Of a stretch of DNA of 64,000 bases, positions 56,502 to 64,000 are shown one piece after another. The DNA comes from an uncultured Methanolobus sp. (lineage in GTDB: Archaea; Halobacteriota; Methanosarcinia; Methanosarcinales; Methanosarcinaceae). The stretch covers positions 496,001 through 560,000 of the forward strand of contig NZ_OY762426.1 of the NCBI RefSeq assembly GCF_963665675.1, in the 5' to 3' direction. Under the pieces are notes generated by a model. The model was given only the letters and a program-made list of their open reading frames with translations. It did not search any database and was not told the origin of the DNA. How positions within the stretch are numbered: the first letter of the stretch is position 1; each line of letters opens with the position of its first letter. Made by a program: the position numbers and the translations under genes.

Positions 56502-57029
56502 TTATCTTCCAAGCTTCCCTTCTATTGAATCTAATGTTCTTTTTATTTCATTAAGCACTTCCACAATAGTAGAGGCTCTATGATCATCATTTCTTGTTTT
56601 ATCAATATCTTCAATCATAAAAACATCTTTATTTTCATGTGTAATATTTGCAATATCTTCGAAACAGACTTCCATAGTAAGTTGTTTGTACTCCTTAGCT
56701 ATTTTATATGAGTCTGCACACTTGAAAGGTGCATGCAATGAGAAACTTTCAGTAGGATATAATATTGTATAAATAATATCTACTTCATCTCCATCGGGCT
56801 CTATTTTCAGAGTACCTCTGATATTCTTTGCAGGACCTACCCCCAGATTGCGTATTTCCACATCAAATCCATCACCTAAATGTAAATGTGTGGGATTCAC
56901 TTTCAGCGATGGAAGGAACTGATATAAACGAGCAGTTTCCATTTCTTTGACCATCCCTCTGGTTTGCCATGCATAATAAGCAGTGATAATCACCAATATT
57001 GCCGTGAGAACTGATATGGAATCGGTCAT
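56502..57029 (-). CDS. Hypothetical single-span membrane protein
   Basis: A 175-residue protein with one N-terminal hydrophobic helix (SVLTAILVIITAYYAWQT), then a soluble domain with FDVEIRNLGVGPAKNIRGTL, a beta-sandwich-like stretch seen in many small membrane-anchored proteins of unknown function, and a charged C-terminal helix. No catalytic motifs. It is 21 bases downstream of the next small gene on the same strand. Confidence 0.6.
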   Translation of the reverse strand: MTDSISVLTAILVIITAYYAWQTRGMVKEMETARLYQFLPSLKVNPTHLHLGDGFDVEIRNLGVGPAKNIRGTLKIEPDGDEVDIIYTILYPTESFSLHAPFKCADSYKIAKEYKQLTMEVCFEDIANITHENKDVFMIEDIDKTRNDDHRASTIVEVLNEIKRTLDSIEGKLGR

Positions 57030-57050
57030 ATTATCTCCTTTTTGATGGAT

Positions 57051-57467
57051 TCAAAAATCACAGATTAATTCTCCGATAACTTCACCATTTTTCCTTATCG
57101 GATTGCAATTAACCATCCTTGTGGTCTTTGCAGCACTTGGACTACTTCGTGAAGGGTACATGTGTTGTTTATACCATTCCACAGGTACTTTATAGAGAGT
57201 ATATTTGTGAACACCATCTTCCTGTTTCTCTTTGTTTTCGAGTACTGCAATGATGCTTTGGATGTTTTCAAGAACATTTAGCGTTACACCTACGGATGAG
57301 GTATTCTTGTGTGCTGACTTCAAAACGACTATTTGTCCATTGAATTTAGTTTCATTACTTTTAGTTTTGGTGTTAAGTAATTCTGATCCGAGGTGTCGAA
57401 AAGCTAATTCGGCCATACGACGTCCGAAAACAACTCCTTCTCTGCCAGTATTTTTATTTTGTCCCAT
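57051..57467 (-). CDS. Hypothetical protein, soluble
   Basis: A 138-residue protein starting MGQNKNTGREGVVFGRRMAE, with a basic amphipathic start, GQIVVLKSAHKN and a C-terminal RKNGEVIGELICDF. GAGGGTG lies 6 bases upstream of this ATG; an ATG at 57482 overlaps the upstream small gene by four bases and is the alternative. No domain recognised. Part of a compact three-gene minus-strand group. Confidence 0.6.
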   Translation of the reverse strand: MGQNKNTGREGVVFGRRMAELAFRHLGSELLNTKTKSNETKFNGQIVVLKSAHKNTSSVGVTLNVLENIQSIIAVLENKEKQEDGVHKYTLYKVPVEWYKQHMYPSRSSPSAAKTTRMVNCNPIRKNGEVIGELICDF

Positions 57468-57478
57468 ATATCGCACCC

Positions 57479-57610
57479 TCATAAGTATTGTTCTAAATTT
57501 CCTGAAAACTCTTCAAAACCTATTGGATGGTATTCCACTTCACCAAATAACCTCTTATATCTGTCATGGACAGCCTTGCTAGCATTGTTTTTTTCTACCT
57601 TTTCATACAT
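57479..57610 (-). CDS. 43-residue hypothetical protein
   Basis: Starts at ATG 57610 with MYEKVEKNNASKAVHDRYKR and ends IGFEEFSGNLEQYL. Its stop overlaps the alternative start of the next gene by four bases (ATGA), supporting translation of both. The upstream frame is coding-like back to about 57657, so the true protein may be longer or truncated. Function unknown. Confidence 0.4.
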   Translation of the reverse strand: MYEKVEKNNASKAVHDRYKRLFGEVEYHPIGFEEFSGNLEQYL

Positions 57611-57840
57611 ATTTCTATCATTGATATCTTTTCCATAATGTTCGTTCTTTTGTAACTATTCAGCCTACCCATTTCTGCCTATTGATAGTGATTCTATTAA
57701 ATCCGAGATGTTTAGTCCTAAATTTATTCAAAACAAAAAAAGCAATCATTCACCGCAGTTAATATAAATTCGTCGCAGAAAACATACGTATAAATTATTT
57801 TACACAGCGGCTATAGATAGTTTAAAACTTCACTTTCTTC

Positions 57841-57951
57841 TTAATAGTACCTACGCTTGAAACCGTCTTCTATTTTCTTGCCTGTACTCTTTTTTATTTT
57901 GAAGGCATCTCCTATTTTTTCAGCTTGACTTTTGTCTTTCTTCTTTGCCAT
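57841..57951 (-). CDS. 36-residue basic hypothetical protein
   Basis: ATG at 57951 opens a short lysine-rich protein (MAKKKDKSQAEKIGDAFKIK, ending KIEDGFKRRYY). GGAG is about 7 bases upstream. Very basic and small, perhaps nucleic-acid-binding; weak evidence only. Confidence 0.35.
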   Translation of the reverse strand: MAKKKDKSQAEKIGDAFKIKKSTGKKIEDGFKRRYY

Positions 57952-58292
57952 GTCAATAACTCCATTTAAATAACGACATTTTCGTCCATTCCATTTATGT
58001 TTTTTCTACATGATTCCTAGCATAATTATAAAGAAAACATACTTCCTTTATACTATATAGTTCTCAAACGACAATGCAACAGAAGGTACATTTTGTTGCG
58101 TTTTTCAGTTCATATCAATTTTAGACATAATTTGAAATCTGCATACTTGAAATGTGTTTAATTTCAAATTAAAGCAAGAAGAAAACGTTTTAGATGAATA
58201 TGTTGCATTTACTGCAAATATCCTAATATCAGGTGTTTCAATCAGGGATATACATTGTATACCACAGAAAATTCAATACAGGTCATCCTGAC
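57952..58292. other. Intergenic AT-rich region
   Basis: AT-rich, no open frame of note on either strand and no repeat that I can recognise. It may carry promoters for the small minus-strand genes. Confidence 0.35.
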
Positions 58293-58436
58293 CTATACTA
58301 TAGGTTCAAGTGCCAAATATCCCTGAACTTTGATAATGTTGAATTTTTGTCCTTTCTTAAATCCCTCTAACTCCATAATGTTCTTTGGCAATGTGAGTCT
58401 GTATTGTCCATTGTATTCCTGCAAAGTAACGTGCAT
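58293..58436 (-). CDS. AbrB/SpoVT-like small DNA-binding protein
   Basis: A 47-residue protein with the signature of a swapped-hairpin AbrB domain: YNGQYRLTLPKNIMELEGF then KKGQKFNIIKVQG. Such proteins are transcription regulators or antitoxins. GAGGG lies about 7 bases upstream of the ATG. No toxin gene is obvious next to it, so it could be an orphan or regulate island genes. Confidence 0.6.
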   Translation of the reverse strand: MHVTLQEYNGQYRLTLPKNIMELEGFKKGQKFNIIKVQGYLALEPIV

Positions 58437-58571
58437 ATTTTAACCCTCTAATTTAAAGTACTACAATTAGTACTAAATTAAGTGATATTTATACATTTTT
58501 GAGGGTCAGAAACATAATTATATAAAAGTAGACTATATGTAATAAGGTATGGTTGGACCAAAAGGTTAATA

Positions 58572-58778
58572 CACCCGCCGAAGGCGGCACATTCCTATGC
58601 TGTTGAACAGAAGATAGTTCCAAACACTTTGCAGTTATACTGAGAATTCTATAGAATGCCTGCGAAAAAAGTGTTTCAAGGTACTATGAAAATTACTTTG
58701 TTTTGTCTTGCGGGAAAACGTCGGCTTCGCCGTACCCTTGGGATGGATCAAGTTATTCATGACCTACGATAGATCGTA
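58572..58778 (+). mobile_element. MITE-like element, copy G (right part, no termini)
   Basis: Starts at hairpin CCGCCGAAGGCGG (58575-58587) and runs through CACATTCCTATGCTGTTG, TTTTGTCTTGCGGGAAAACG and the second hairpin (mutated CGGCTTCGCCG) to GACCTACGATAGATCG. Both terminal inverted repeats are missing. It marks the right edge of the AT-rich island. Confidence 0.75.
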
Positions 58779-58841
58779 TTGTTCTGACAAAACCTGTCTA
58801 CTTTCCTTTAAGTTCTAACAGCAGGATACAGAGCTATTATT

Positions 58842-58991
58842 TCAGTGATTTTTCAGGAAAAGATTACTCTTACAACAGATAATATCTTCCTCCGCCATAA
58901 TTAGTCCCGGTGAGCTTACATTTTCGTTAAAATCAATCCCATCAAAGATAGGAGGATTGGCCAATTTTAATGGAAGGTCTGTTTGGTACAT
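58842..58991 (-). CDS. Short hypothetical ORF, possibly a remnant
   Basis: ATG at 58991 gives 49 residues (MYQTDLPLKLANPPIFDGID, then FNENVSSPGLIMAEEDIIC and a short basic end). It reads as protein but there is no ribosome binding site, and the frame extends a little upstream without a start. Probably the tail of a broken gene. Confidence 0.3.
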   Translation of the reverse strand: MYQTDLPLKLANPPIFDGIDFNENVSSPGLIMAEEDIICCKSNLFLKNH

Positions 58992-59223
58992 CAATTGGCC
59001 AATATCAACAGGTCAAACACAGCAGTTATGCGTGAACCACTAACTTGCTATACAGAATATATTTCGGAGAACTTTCTAGTTATTGTTGTGATAGTGTTCG
59101 ACCTGTTATGTTCTAATAGTAATTCTTTGTATATCAATATTACGAATGGTGCAAAAAATAACAACTAATAACTATTTATCTGATTGCGGTGTTATTGCGA
59201 TGTGTAGAATAAAAGGTGAAAAT

Positions 59224-59844
59224 ATGGAATTAAAACCATTCAAAAGAGAATCAGTAATGCCTCTTCCGGTTGCTTTCATATCCACAAAAAGCAAAGATGG
59301 GATCAGGAACATTGCTCCGTATGGCTGTGTAATGCCGGTGCTCAGGCCACTTGACCTTATATGTGTTGCAACAGCAAAAAAAAGAGATACGCTTGACAAT
59401 ATCAGGGAAACAGGAGAATTTGTTATCAACCTTGCCAGCGCAGACTTTGCAGATAAGGTCATCCCAACTGCAAAATTCATTCCTGCAGACCAGGATGAAT
59501 TTGAATTTGCAGGTCTTGAGGAAAAAAGTTCGAAGAATATCAGTGCTCCCGGAATAGAGGGATGTTACGCCTGGATGGAATGTGAACTTTTTAAGTTATA
59601 TGAAGAATCCAGCTACATACTGATCATGGGTAAAGTTGTCCATCTGGAAGTTGCGGATGAAGTATATGGTGAAGACGGATTATGCAATGTAGGCAAAGCC
59701 CGGCCTTTAATGATGATGGGAGCCGACAATGGTATGCATTTCTGTACCGTTGAAGAAATAGGGAAGTTTGAACCTTTTGGTGCAATGTTCCCTAAAGGAA
59801 ATGATCCGCTTGCCAAAATGTATAAGGAAAATCATTCTGCTTAA
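59224..59844 (+). CDS. Flavin reductase-like (FMN-binding split barrel) protein
   Basis: A 206-residue flavoprotein of the flavin-reductase-like family. The split-barrel features are [55 protein letters not shown] and [13 protein letters not shown]. Homologues in methanogens bind FMN and may reduce metals or act as redox partners. ATG at 59224 with AAGGTGA upstream; an in-frame ATG at 59146 has no site and adds an unrelated N-terminus. Confidence 0.85.
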   Translation: MELKPFKRESVMPLPVAFISTKSKDGIRNIAPYGCVMPVLRPLDLICVATAKKRDTLDNIRETGEFVINLASADFADKVIPTAKFIPADQDEFEFAGLEEKSSKNISAPGIEGCYAWMECELFKLYEESSYILIMGKVVHLEVADEVYGEDGLCNVGKARPLMMMGADNGMHFCTVEEIGKFEPFGAMFPKGNDPLAKMYKENHSA

Positions 59845-60025
59845 AGTGCTTTGTATGCACTTTTAATGCAAATCCATTTCTTTTTTATTTCTAATCACAT
59901 TTCATATCGTTCGATATCACTGCTGCGATATTGATTCGTATATCATATGATGAATAAATCCTGAAATCCAATTATAGTAGTCATTATAAAAACCAAGTCA
60001 AAATAAATAATACAAAAAGGATTAT

Positions 60026-60700
60026 ATGTATTACTCTCTTTTAGCATCCGTGATTATCATGTCATCAGATTGTTCTATCGAAAACACAACAAGAGATATC
60101 GCTTCTTTTGAAGATGCTGCAAAATTCCACGGACACATCTGTCCCGGTCTGACTATTGGTTACATCGCAGCAAAAGCAGGTATTGAAAAGCTGGAAACAC
60201 AAAGGGATATTGACGAGGAACTTGTCACCATTGTGGAAAACGATGCCTGTGGAGTTGATGCAGTACAGGTACTTACAGGCTGCACAATAGGCAAAGGAAA
60301 TCTCATTTACAAGGACCATGCAAAACAGGTATTCACATTCATCTGTCGTGAGAGTAAAAAGGCTGTAAGAGTCGCCCTGAAATCAAGCTTTAATATTGAT
60401 AACATTGATCCGAAGGTAAGTGAACTCCGCCCTAAAGTAATCTCAGGCACTGCAACTGAGGAGGAAGAGAAAGAATTCAGTGAAAGGATGAATGGCATTT
60501 CAGTTACAATGAGGAACACCCCTGTTGAAGAGATGTTCGAAGTCAAATTTGTTGACGCTGAAATTCCTGGTAAAGCCAGAATATTCAATTCTCTCCAATG
60601 TTCCAGGTGCGGAGAAATGATGGCAGAATCCAGGGCAAGAGTCCAGAATGGTGAATATATCTGCATCCCATGCTATGAGGAATATAACAGAGGATGGTAA
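60026..60700 (+). CDS. FmdE-type protein (formylmethanofuran dehydrogenase subunit E-like)
   Basis: A 224-residue FmdE-family protein. The N-terminal domain has AAKFHGHICPGLTIGYIAA and ENDACGVDAVQVLTGCTIGKG, the Cys/His metal-binding motifs, and the C-terminus a zinc ribbon CSRCGEMMAESRARVQNGEY then CIPCYEEY. FmdE-like proteins are widespread in methanogens without a proven enzymatic role. The ATG at 60059 is an alternative start. Its stop overlaps a possible start of the binding-protein gene, so it is probably translated with the ABC importer. Confidence 0.85.
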   Translation: MYYSLLASVIIMSSDCSIENTTRDIASFEDAAKFHGHICPGLTIGYIAAKAGIEKLETQRDIDEELVTIVENDACGVDAVQVLTGCTIGKGNLIYKDHAKQVFTFICRESKKAVRVALKSSFNIDNIDPKVSELRPKVISGTATEEEEKEFSERMNGISVTMRNTPVEEMFEVKFVDAEIPGKARIFNSLQCSRCGEMMAESRARVQNGEYICIPCYEEYNRGW

Positions 60701-60702
60701 GG

Positions 60703-62433
60703 ATGAAATTAAATGAAAGATCATTTTCCTTTTTTATATCCTTACTCCTGATTAGCACAGTATTATTCGTACCTGCATCTGCTTCAGGTGAAGACAACAG
60801 TGAAGAAAAAGTGTTTACTGCAAGCTGGGGCACAAGTTCAACAGCAGACTGGGGTTTTCCTTCCCCGCTGACATTCTATCCGCGTGGCCCGGGATACATC
60901 ATGACAAGCTACTGTTTTGATGCACTCGTATGGCCCGAAGAATCAGGAGATTTCACGGGACTGCTTGCTGAATCATGGGATAGCTCAGACGATGGTCTGG
61001 AATGGACGTTCCACCTGAGAGAAGGAGCGACATGGCACGATGGTGAACCATTCACAGCAGATGACGTAGTATTTACAATGGATTACATCAAAGGCAAGGC
61101 ATCAATAAGTCCAATAGGTTCAGGCTGGTACAATACTGCTGTAATCAAGAGCGTTGAAGCTTCTGACGACCATACTGTTGTTATCACACTGAACTACGCA
61201 TATGCGCCTTTTATGCAGCAGGTTGCAGCAGTCATCCCAATAATGCCGAAACATATCTGGGAAAATGTTGAAGACCCAAGCAAATACATGGAAGATGAGG
61301 CTGCAATAGGTACTGGCCCTTTCATTCTTGAAGACTATGATACTGACCAGCAGTCTTACAAGTACACTGCTAACAAGGATTACTATCTTGGTGAACCAAT
61401 TATAGATACTCTAATCTATGTCAAAACATCTGACGTTGTCATTTCCCTGAAGACCGGGGAAGTGGATGAATCAGGTCTCACTCTTGACCAGGTTCAGGCA
61501 CTTGACGAATCTGACAACATGGAAGTAATAAACGGACCTGGTTACTGGGTTTATCGTCTGAGATTCAACATCCCTTCAAACACAATACTCAATGATACAA
61601 CAGTTCGCCAGGCAATCTATTATTCACTGAACTGTTCTGACATTGAAAGCAGGGTACTCCACGGTGGTGGAATCGAAGGAAATCCAGGATACGTTCCTCC
61701 TTATTCAAGCTGGTACAATCCTGATGTCACACAGTATGAGCATGATATTGAAAAAGCCAATCAGATGCTTGATGATGCAGGCTACTTTGAAACTAACAGC
61801 GATGGAGTAAGATTAGATTCAGAAGGAAAACCACTTGAATTCCAGTTATTGTATTCATCTGACCAGCAGAGCCAGAGGATTGCAGAACTTGTCCAGACAT
61901 ACCTGAAAGAAATAGGCATCGACATAACTCTTAAACCGGGAGACACCAAAACCGTTGACGGACTGGTAGGTGCAGGCAACTTTGACCTTGCGATCTACTC
62001 ACACGGTACATCCACAGACCCTGCCAGAATGCTGAACTCATTCCCGACATCAACAGGATGGAATAATTCAGAGTTCATGGCTCTTGCAGAAGAACAGATG
62101 AGCACAATGGATGAGGATGAGCGTAAGGAACTGGTTGACAAGATGCAGGTTCTTATAGCTGATAATGTACCAACGATTCCTCTCATGTACAGGAACGTTT
62201 ACAGTGCAAGCAGCAAGGACACAGTAACCGGTTTCTTCTACACGGATGGTGGAGTAGGTGGCGGTGTACCAACCGAATACAACAAACTTATTTTCATTTA
62301 CGGGACCTGGAATGGTGACGACGATGACACTGCTGAAGACACTACGGGAAATACAGCTGATAGCATTGGCGTACTTGGCTCAGTTGCAATCCTTGCATGT
62401 GCCTTCGTCCTGATGCGCCACTGGAAACGCTAA
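60703..62433 (+). CDS. ABC importer solute-binding protein, family 5
   Basis: A 576-residue dipeptide/nickel-type (SBP_bac_5) binding protein. The signal peptide FFISLLLISTVLFVPASASG near residues 8-27 directs export. WEFTFHLREGATWHDGEPFT-like WTFHLREGATWHDGEPFTAD is the family motif, followed by the usual lobes (DHTVVITLNYAYAPF). A C-terminal hydrophobic helix (GVLGSVAILACAFVLM) with basic RHWKR end anchors it in the archaeal membrane. ATG at 60703 with GAGG 9 bases upstream. Substrate could be peptides, nickel or another complex. Confidence 0.88.
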   Translation: MKLNERSFSFFISLLLISTVLFVPASASGEDNSEEKVFTASWGTSSTADWGFPSPLTFYPRGPGYIMTSYCFDALVWPEESGDFTGLLAESWDSSDDGLEWTFHLREGATWHDGEPFTADDVVFTMDYIKGKASISPIGSGWYNTAVIKSVEASDDHTVVITLNYAYAPFMQQVAAVIPIMPKHIWENVEDPSKYMEDEAAIGTGPFILEDYDTDQQSYKYTANKDYYLGEPIIDTLIYVKTSDVVISLKTGEVDESGLTLDQVQALDESDNMEVINGPGYWVYRLRFNIPSNTILNDTTVRQAIYYSLNCSDIESRVLHGGGIEGNPGYVPPYSSWYNPDVTQYEHDIEKANQMLDDAGYFETNSDGVRLDSEGKPLEFQLLYSSDQQSQRIAELVQTYLKEIGIDITLKPGDTKTVDGLVGAGNFDLAIYSHGTSTDPARMLNSFPTSTGWNNSEFMALAEEQMSTMDEDERKELVDKMQVLIADNVPTIPLMYRNVYSASSKDTVTGFFYTDGGVGGGVPTEYNKLIFIYGTWNGDDDDTAEDTTGNTADSIGVLGSVAILACAFVLMRHWKR

Positions 62434-62462
62434 ACAGGGAAAAACAGGAGAGATAAAGAGCA

Positions 62463-63458
62463 ATGGACAGGAAAAGGTCAGGGCATATAATATCCAGGGG
62501 ACTGGAGTATGCCATCACTTTTTTCCTGATCCTTGCAATCAATTTTTTTCTTCCCCGGGTAATGCCTGGAGGACCATTGCTAAGTATTACAGGCAGTCAG
62601 GGTGCTGATCTTCCTGTGGTCATTGACGAGGAAATGAAGTACAAGCTGATGGAATACTATCATCTCAATGATCCGCTGCATATCCAGTTCATACATTACA
62701 TCTCAGATGCATTGCATCTTGATCTTGGTTATTCCATTTTCTATAACGTACCTGTAGTTGATATTCTGATAGGAAGACTTCCGTGGACCATACTTCTCAT
62801 GGGCACTGCTCTTGTATTTTCAACTATCTTTGGAATAATCATTGGTCTTGAATCTGCCTGGAAACGCGGGGAAAAACTGGACCATGCGCTACTTGTGATA
62901 ATGCCTTTCTTCAGGTCGATACCTGCATTTTTCCTTGGAGCCATCATGATATTTGTTTTCGGATACAAAACCGGATGGTTCCCGACTTCAGGTGCGATAA
63001 CCCCGTATATGAATTATGCAGGATTCATAGATCATGCACTGGATATCATTTCACATCTCGCACTTCCTATGCTCTGTCTTGCAGCCTTTGAAATGCCGGG
63101 TACTTATCTGCTTGTAAGGAACGTATGTGTCCAGCAACTCGGAAAACCGTATGTTCTCATGGCAGAAGCCAGGGGACTTAAAGAAAGGACAATAAAAAAA
63201 CACGTGCTTATCAACTCAATTGTGCCTGTGATAAACCAGATAGCAGCGATGCTTGGTTTTATGGTGGCAGGTACGGTGTTCATTGAAACCGTATTCTCAT
63301 ATCCGGGAATGGGATTGCTGGTCTATAATTCTTTTATTGAACGTGACTATCCGGTACTGCAGGGAGCTTTCGTATTCATGTCACTGGTGGTACTGGCATG
63401 TAACTATGCAGCTGACATTGCATGTTCCTATATTGACGGAAGAACGGGGCAGGAGTGA
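62463..63458 (+). CDS. ABC importer permease, DppB/OppB-type
   Basis: A 331-residue permease with six membrane helices. The EAA motif for contact with the ATPase is EARGLKERTIKKHVLINSIVP, followed by GTVFIETVFSYPGMGLL. The N-terminal RVMPGGPLLSITG is typical of the B subunit. Lies 29 bases after the binding protein and is followed by the second permease, in the usual order. Confidence 0.93.
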   Translation: MDRKRSGHIISRGLEYAITFFLILAINFFLPRVMPGGPLLSITGSQGADLPVVIDEEMKYKLMEYYHLNDPLHIQFIHYISDALHLDLGYSIFYNVPVVDILIGRLPWTILLMGTALVFSTIFGIIIGLESAWKRGEKLDHALLVIMPFFRSIPAFFLGAIMIFVFGYKTGWFPTSGAITPYMNYAGFIDHALDIISHLALPMLCLAAFEMPGTYLLVRNVCVQQLGKPYVLMAEARGLKERTIKKHVLINSIVPVINQIAAMLGFMVAGTVFIETVFSYPGMGLLVYNSFIERDYPVLQGAFVFMSLVVLACNYAADIACSYIDGRTGQE

Positions 63459-63460
63459 AA

Positions 63461-64000
63461 ATGCACGAAAAAACGCTGTTTCAGAGATTGAAAAGTCCAA
63501 AAGGTATTATTGGACTTGCCATACTTTGTTCTTTCATTTTCATTGCCATTGCAGCACCGTTAATCACACCCTATTCACCTGCTGATGTATCCAGCAGTCC
63601 TTTACTTAAGCCCAGTAGTGAACATCCTCTTGGAACCGATGATGTTGGAAAAGATATATTTTCCAATCTAGTCTACGGTTCAAGAACTTCATTGATGGTT
63701 GCCCTGATGGTCTCTTTCGGTGTTTTGGTGATCGGTACGCTTGCAGGTGTATTTTCAGGTTACACCGGTGGCAACTTTGACAGGGTCATGATGAGAGGAG
63801 TTGATATTTTCCTTATGATACCAGACCTGCCCCTTATCCTGATCCTTGCAGCGTACCTGAGTCCAAGTCTTTGGAACATCATTTTCATTCTCATTGTAAT
63901 GGGATGGCCTGTCGGTGCAAGAATCACCAGGGCGCAGACAAAAACATTGAGAGTCTCAGGTCATGTGGACTTTGCCAGAGTTTCAGGTGCAGGTAACTGG
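63461..64000 (+). CDS. ABC importer permease, DppC/OppC-type (3' end outside window)
   Basis: The first 180 residues of the second permease. It starts MHEKTLFQRLKSPKGIIGLA, with an N-terminal membrane helix, EHPLGTDDVGKDIFSNLVYG and LMVALMVSFGVLVIGTLAGV, hallmark C-subunit features. It runs off the right edge. Start is two bases after the DppB stop; GGAGTG upstream. ATPase genes would be expected further on. Confidence 0.93.
   Translation, partial: MHEKTLFQRLKSPKGIIGLAILCSFIFIAIAAPLITPYSPADVSSSPLLKPSSEHPLGTDDVGKDIFSNLVYGSRTSLMVALMVSFGVLVIGTLAGVFSGYTGGNFDRVMMRGVDIFLMIPDLPLILILAAYLSPSLWNIIFILIVMGWPVGARITRAQTKTLRVSGHVDFARVSGAGNW

Noticed and set aside
46732..58581. CCGCCGA at both island edges as a clean target-site duplication
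   Set aside because: It is part of the MITE hairpin itself, and copy F seems to continue past it, so it cannot be taken as proof of insertion.

Overview
The window is a stretch of a methanogenic archaeon chromosome, almost certainly order Methanosarcinales, family Methanosarcinaceae (Methanolobus/Methanococcoides-like; genus is inference). The evidence is archaeal ribosomal proteins S3Ae and S15, an atypical type-2 seryl-tRNA synthetase, archaeal GltX, Hel308, a KEOPS Pcc1 subunit, an FmdE-type protein, the alternative (siroheme-derived) heme pathway, and several families (DUF5611, DUF1699, DUF2193) that I associate with methanogens.

Layout. 0-13.6 kb: mixed housekeeping and hypothetical genes, including a radical SAM protein, a chorismate-lyase-like protein, tRNA-Thr(GGT), an RDD membrane protein, a DUF4143-type AAA ATPase with a 32-bp tandem repeat over its start codon, a NYN-domain protein, a peptide-deformylase-like protein, a tail-anchored TPR protein, an FAA hydrolase with a small regulator, and gltX. 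14-22 kb: DUF523/DUF1722 protein, rps3ae, thiM-thiE, serS, a PanE-like reductase and a family-4 uracil-DNA glycosylase. 22-30 kb, minus strand: recJ-like and pcc1, a glmU-glmM-glmS-glmU operon for UDP-GlcNAc, then rps15. 30-45 kb: hisS, a decayed surface-protein gene, trpB2, a DUF2193 protein with a structured leader, aquaporin, hel308, hisD, DUF1699, then cobA-hemD-ahbC for siroheme/heme. 45-46.5 kb: oxidative-stress trio (superoxide reductase, ferritin, DsrE-like).

From about 46.6 to 58.8 kb the sequence becomes AT-rich, gene-sparse and hypothetical-rich, and looks like an acquired island. Its core is a compact minus-strand operon: NurA-like nuclease, HerA-like translocase, a 46-residue protein, an SMC/Rad50-like ATPase, an unrecognised winged-helix-like protein and a Dam-type adenine methyltransferase. 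This is my best candidate for an undescribed DNA-defence or DNA-processing system. It is surrounded by gene remnants and very small ORFs, including an AbrB-like one. After the island come a flavin-reductase-like protein and an FmdE protein coupled to an ABC importer (binding protein, two permeases; the second runs off the end).

A non-autonomous transposable element (MITE-like) occurs seven times. The best copy (17780-18099, 320 bp) has perfect 18-bp terminal inverted repeats and an 8-bp target duplication. All copies that retain the middle carry two GC-rich hairpins. Degenerate copies lie at both edges of the AT-rich island.
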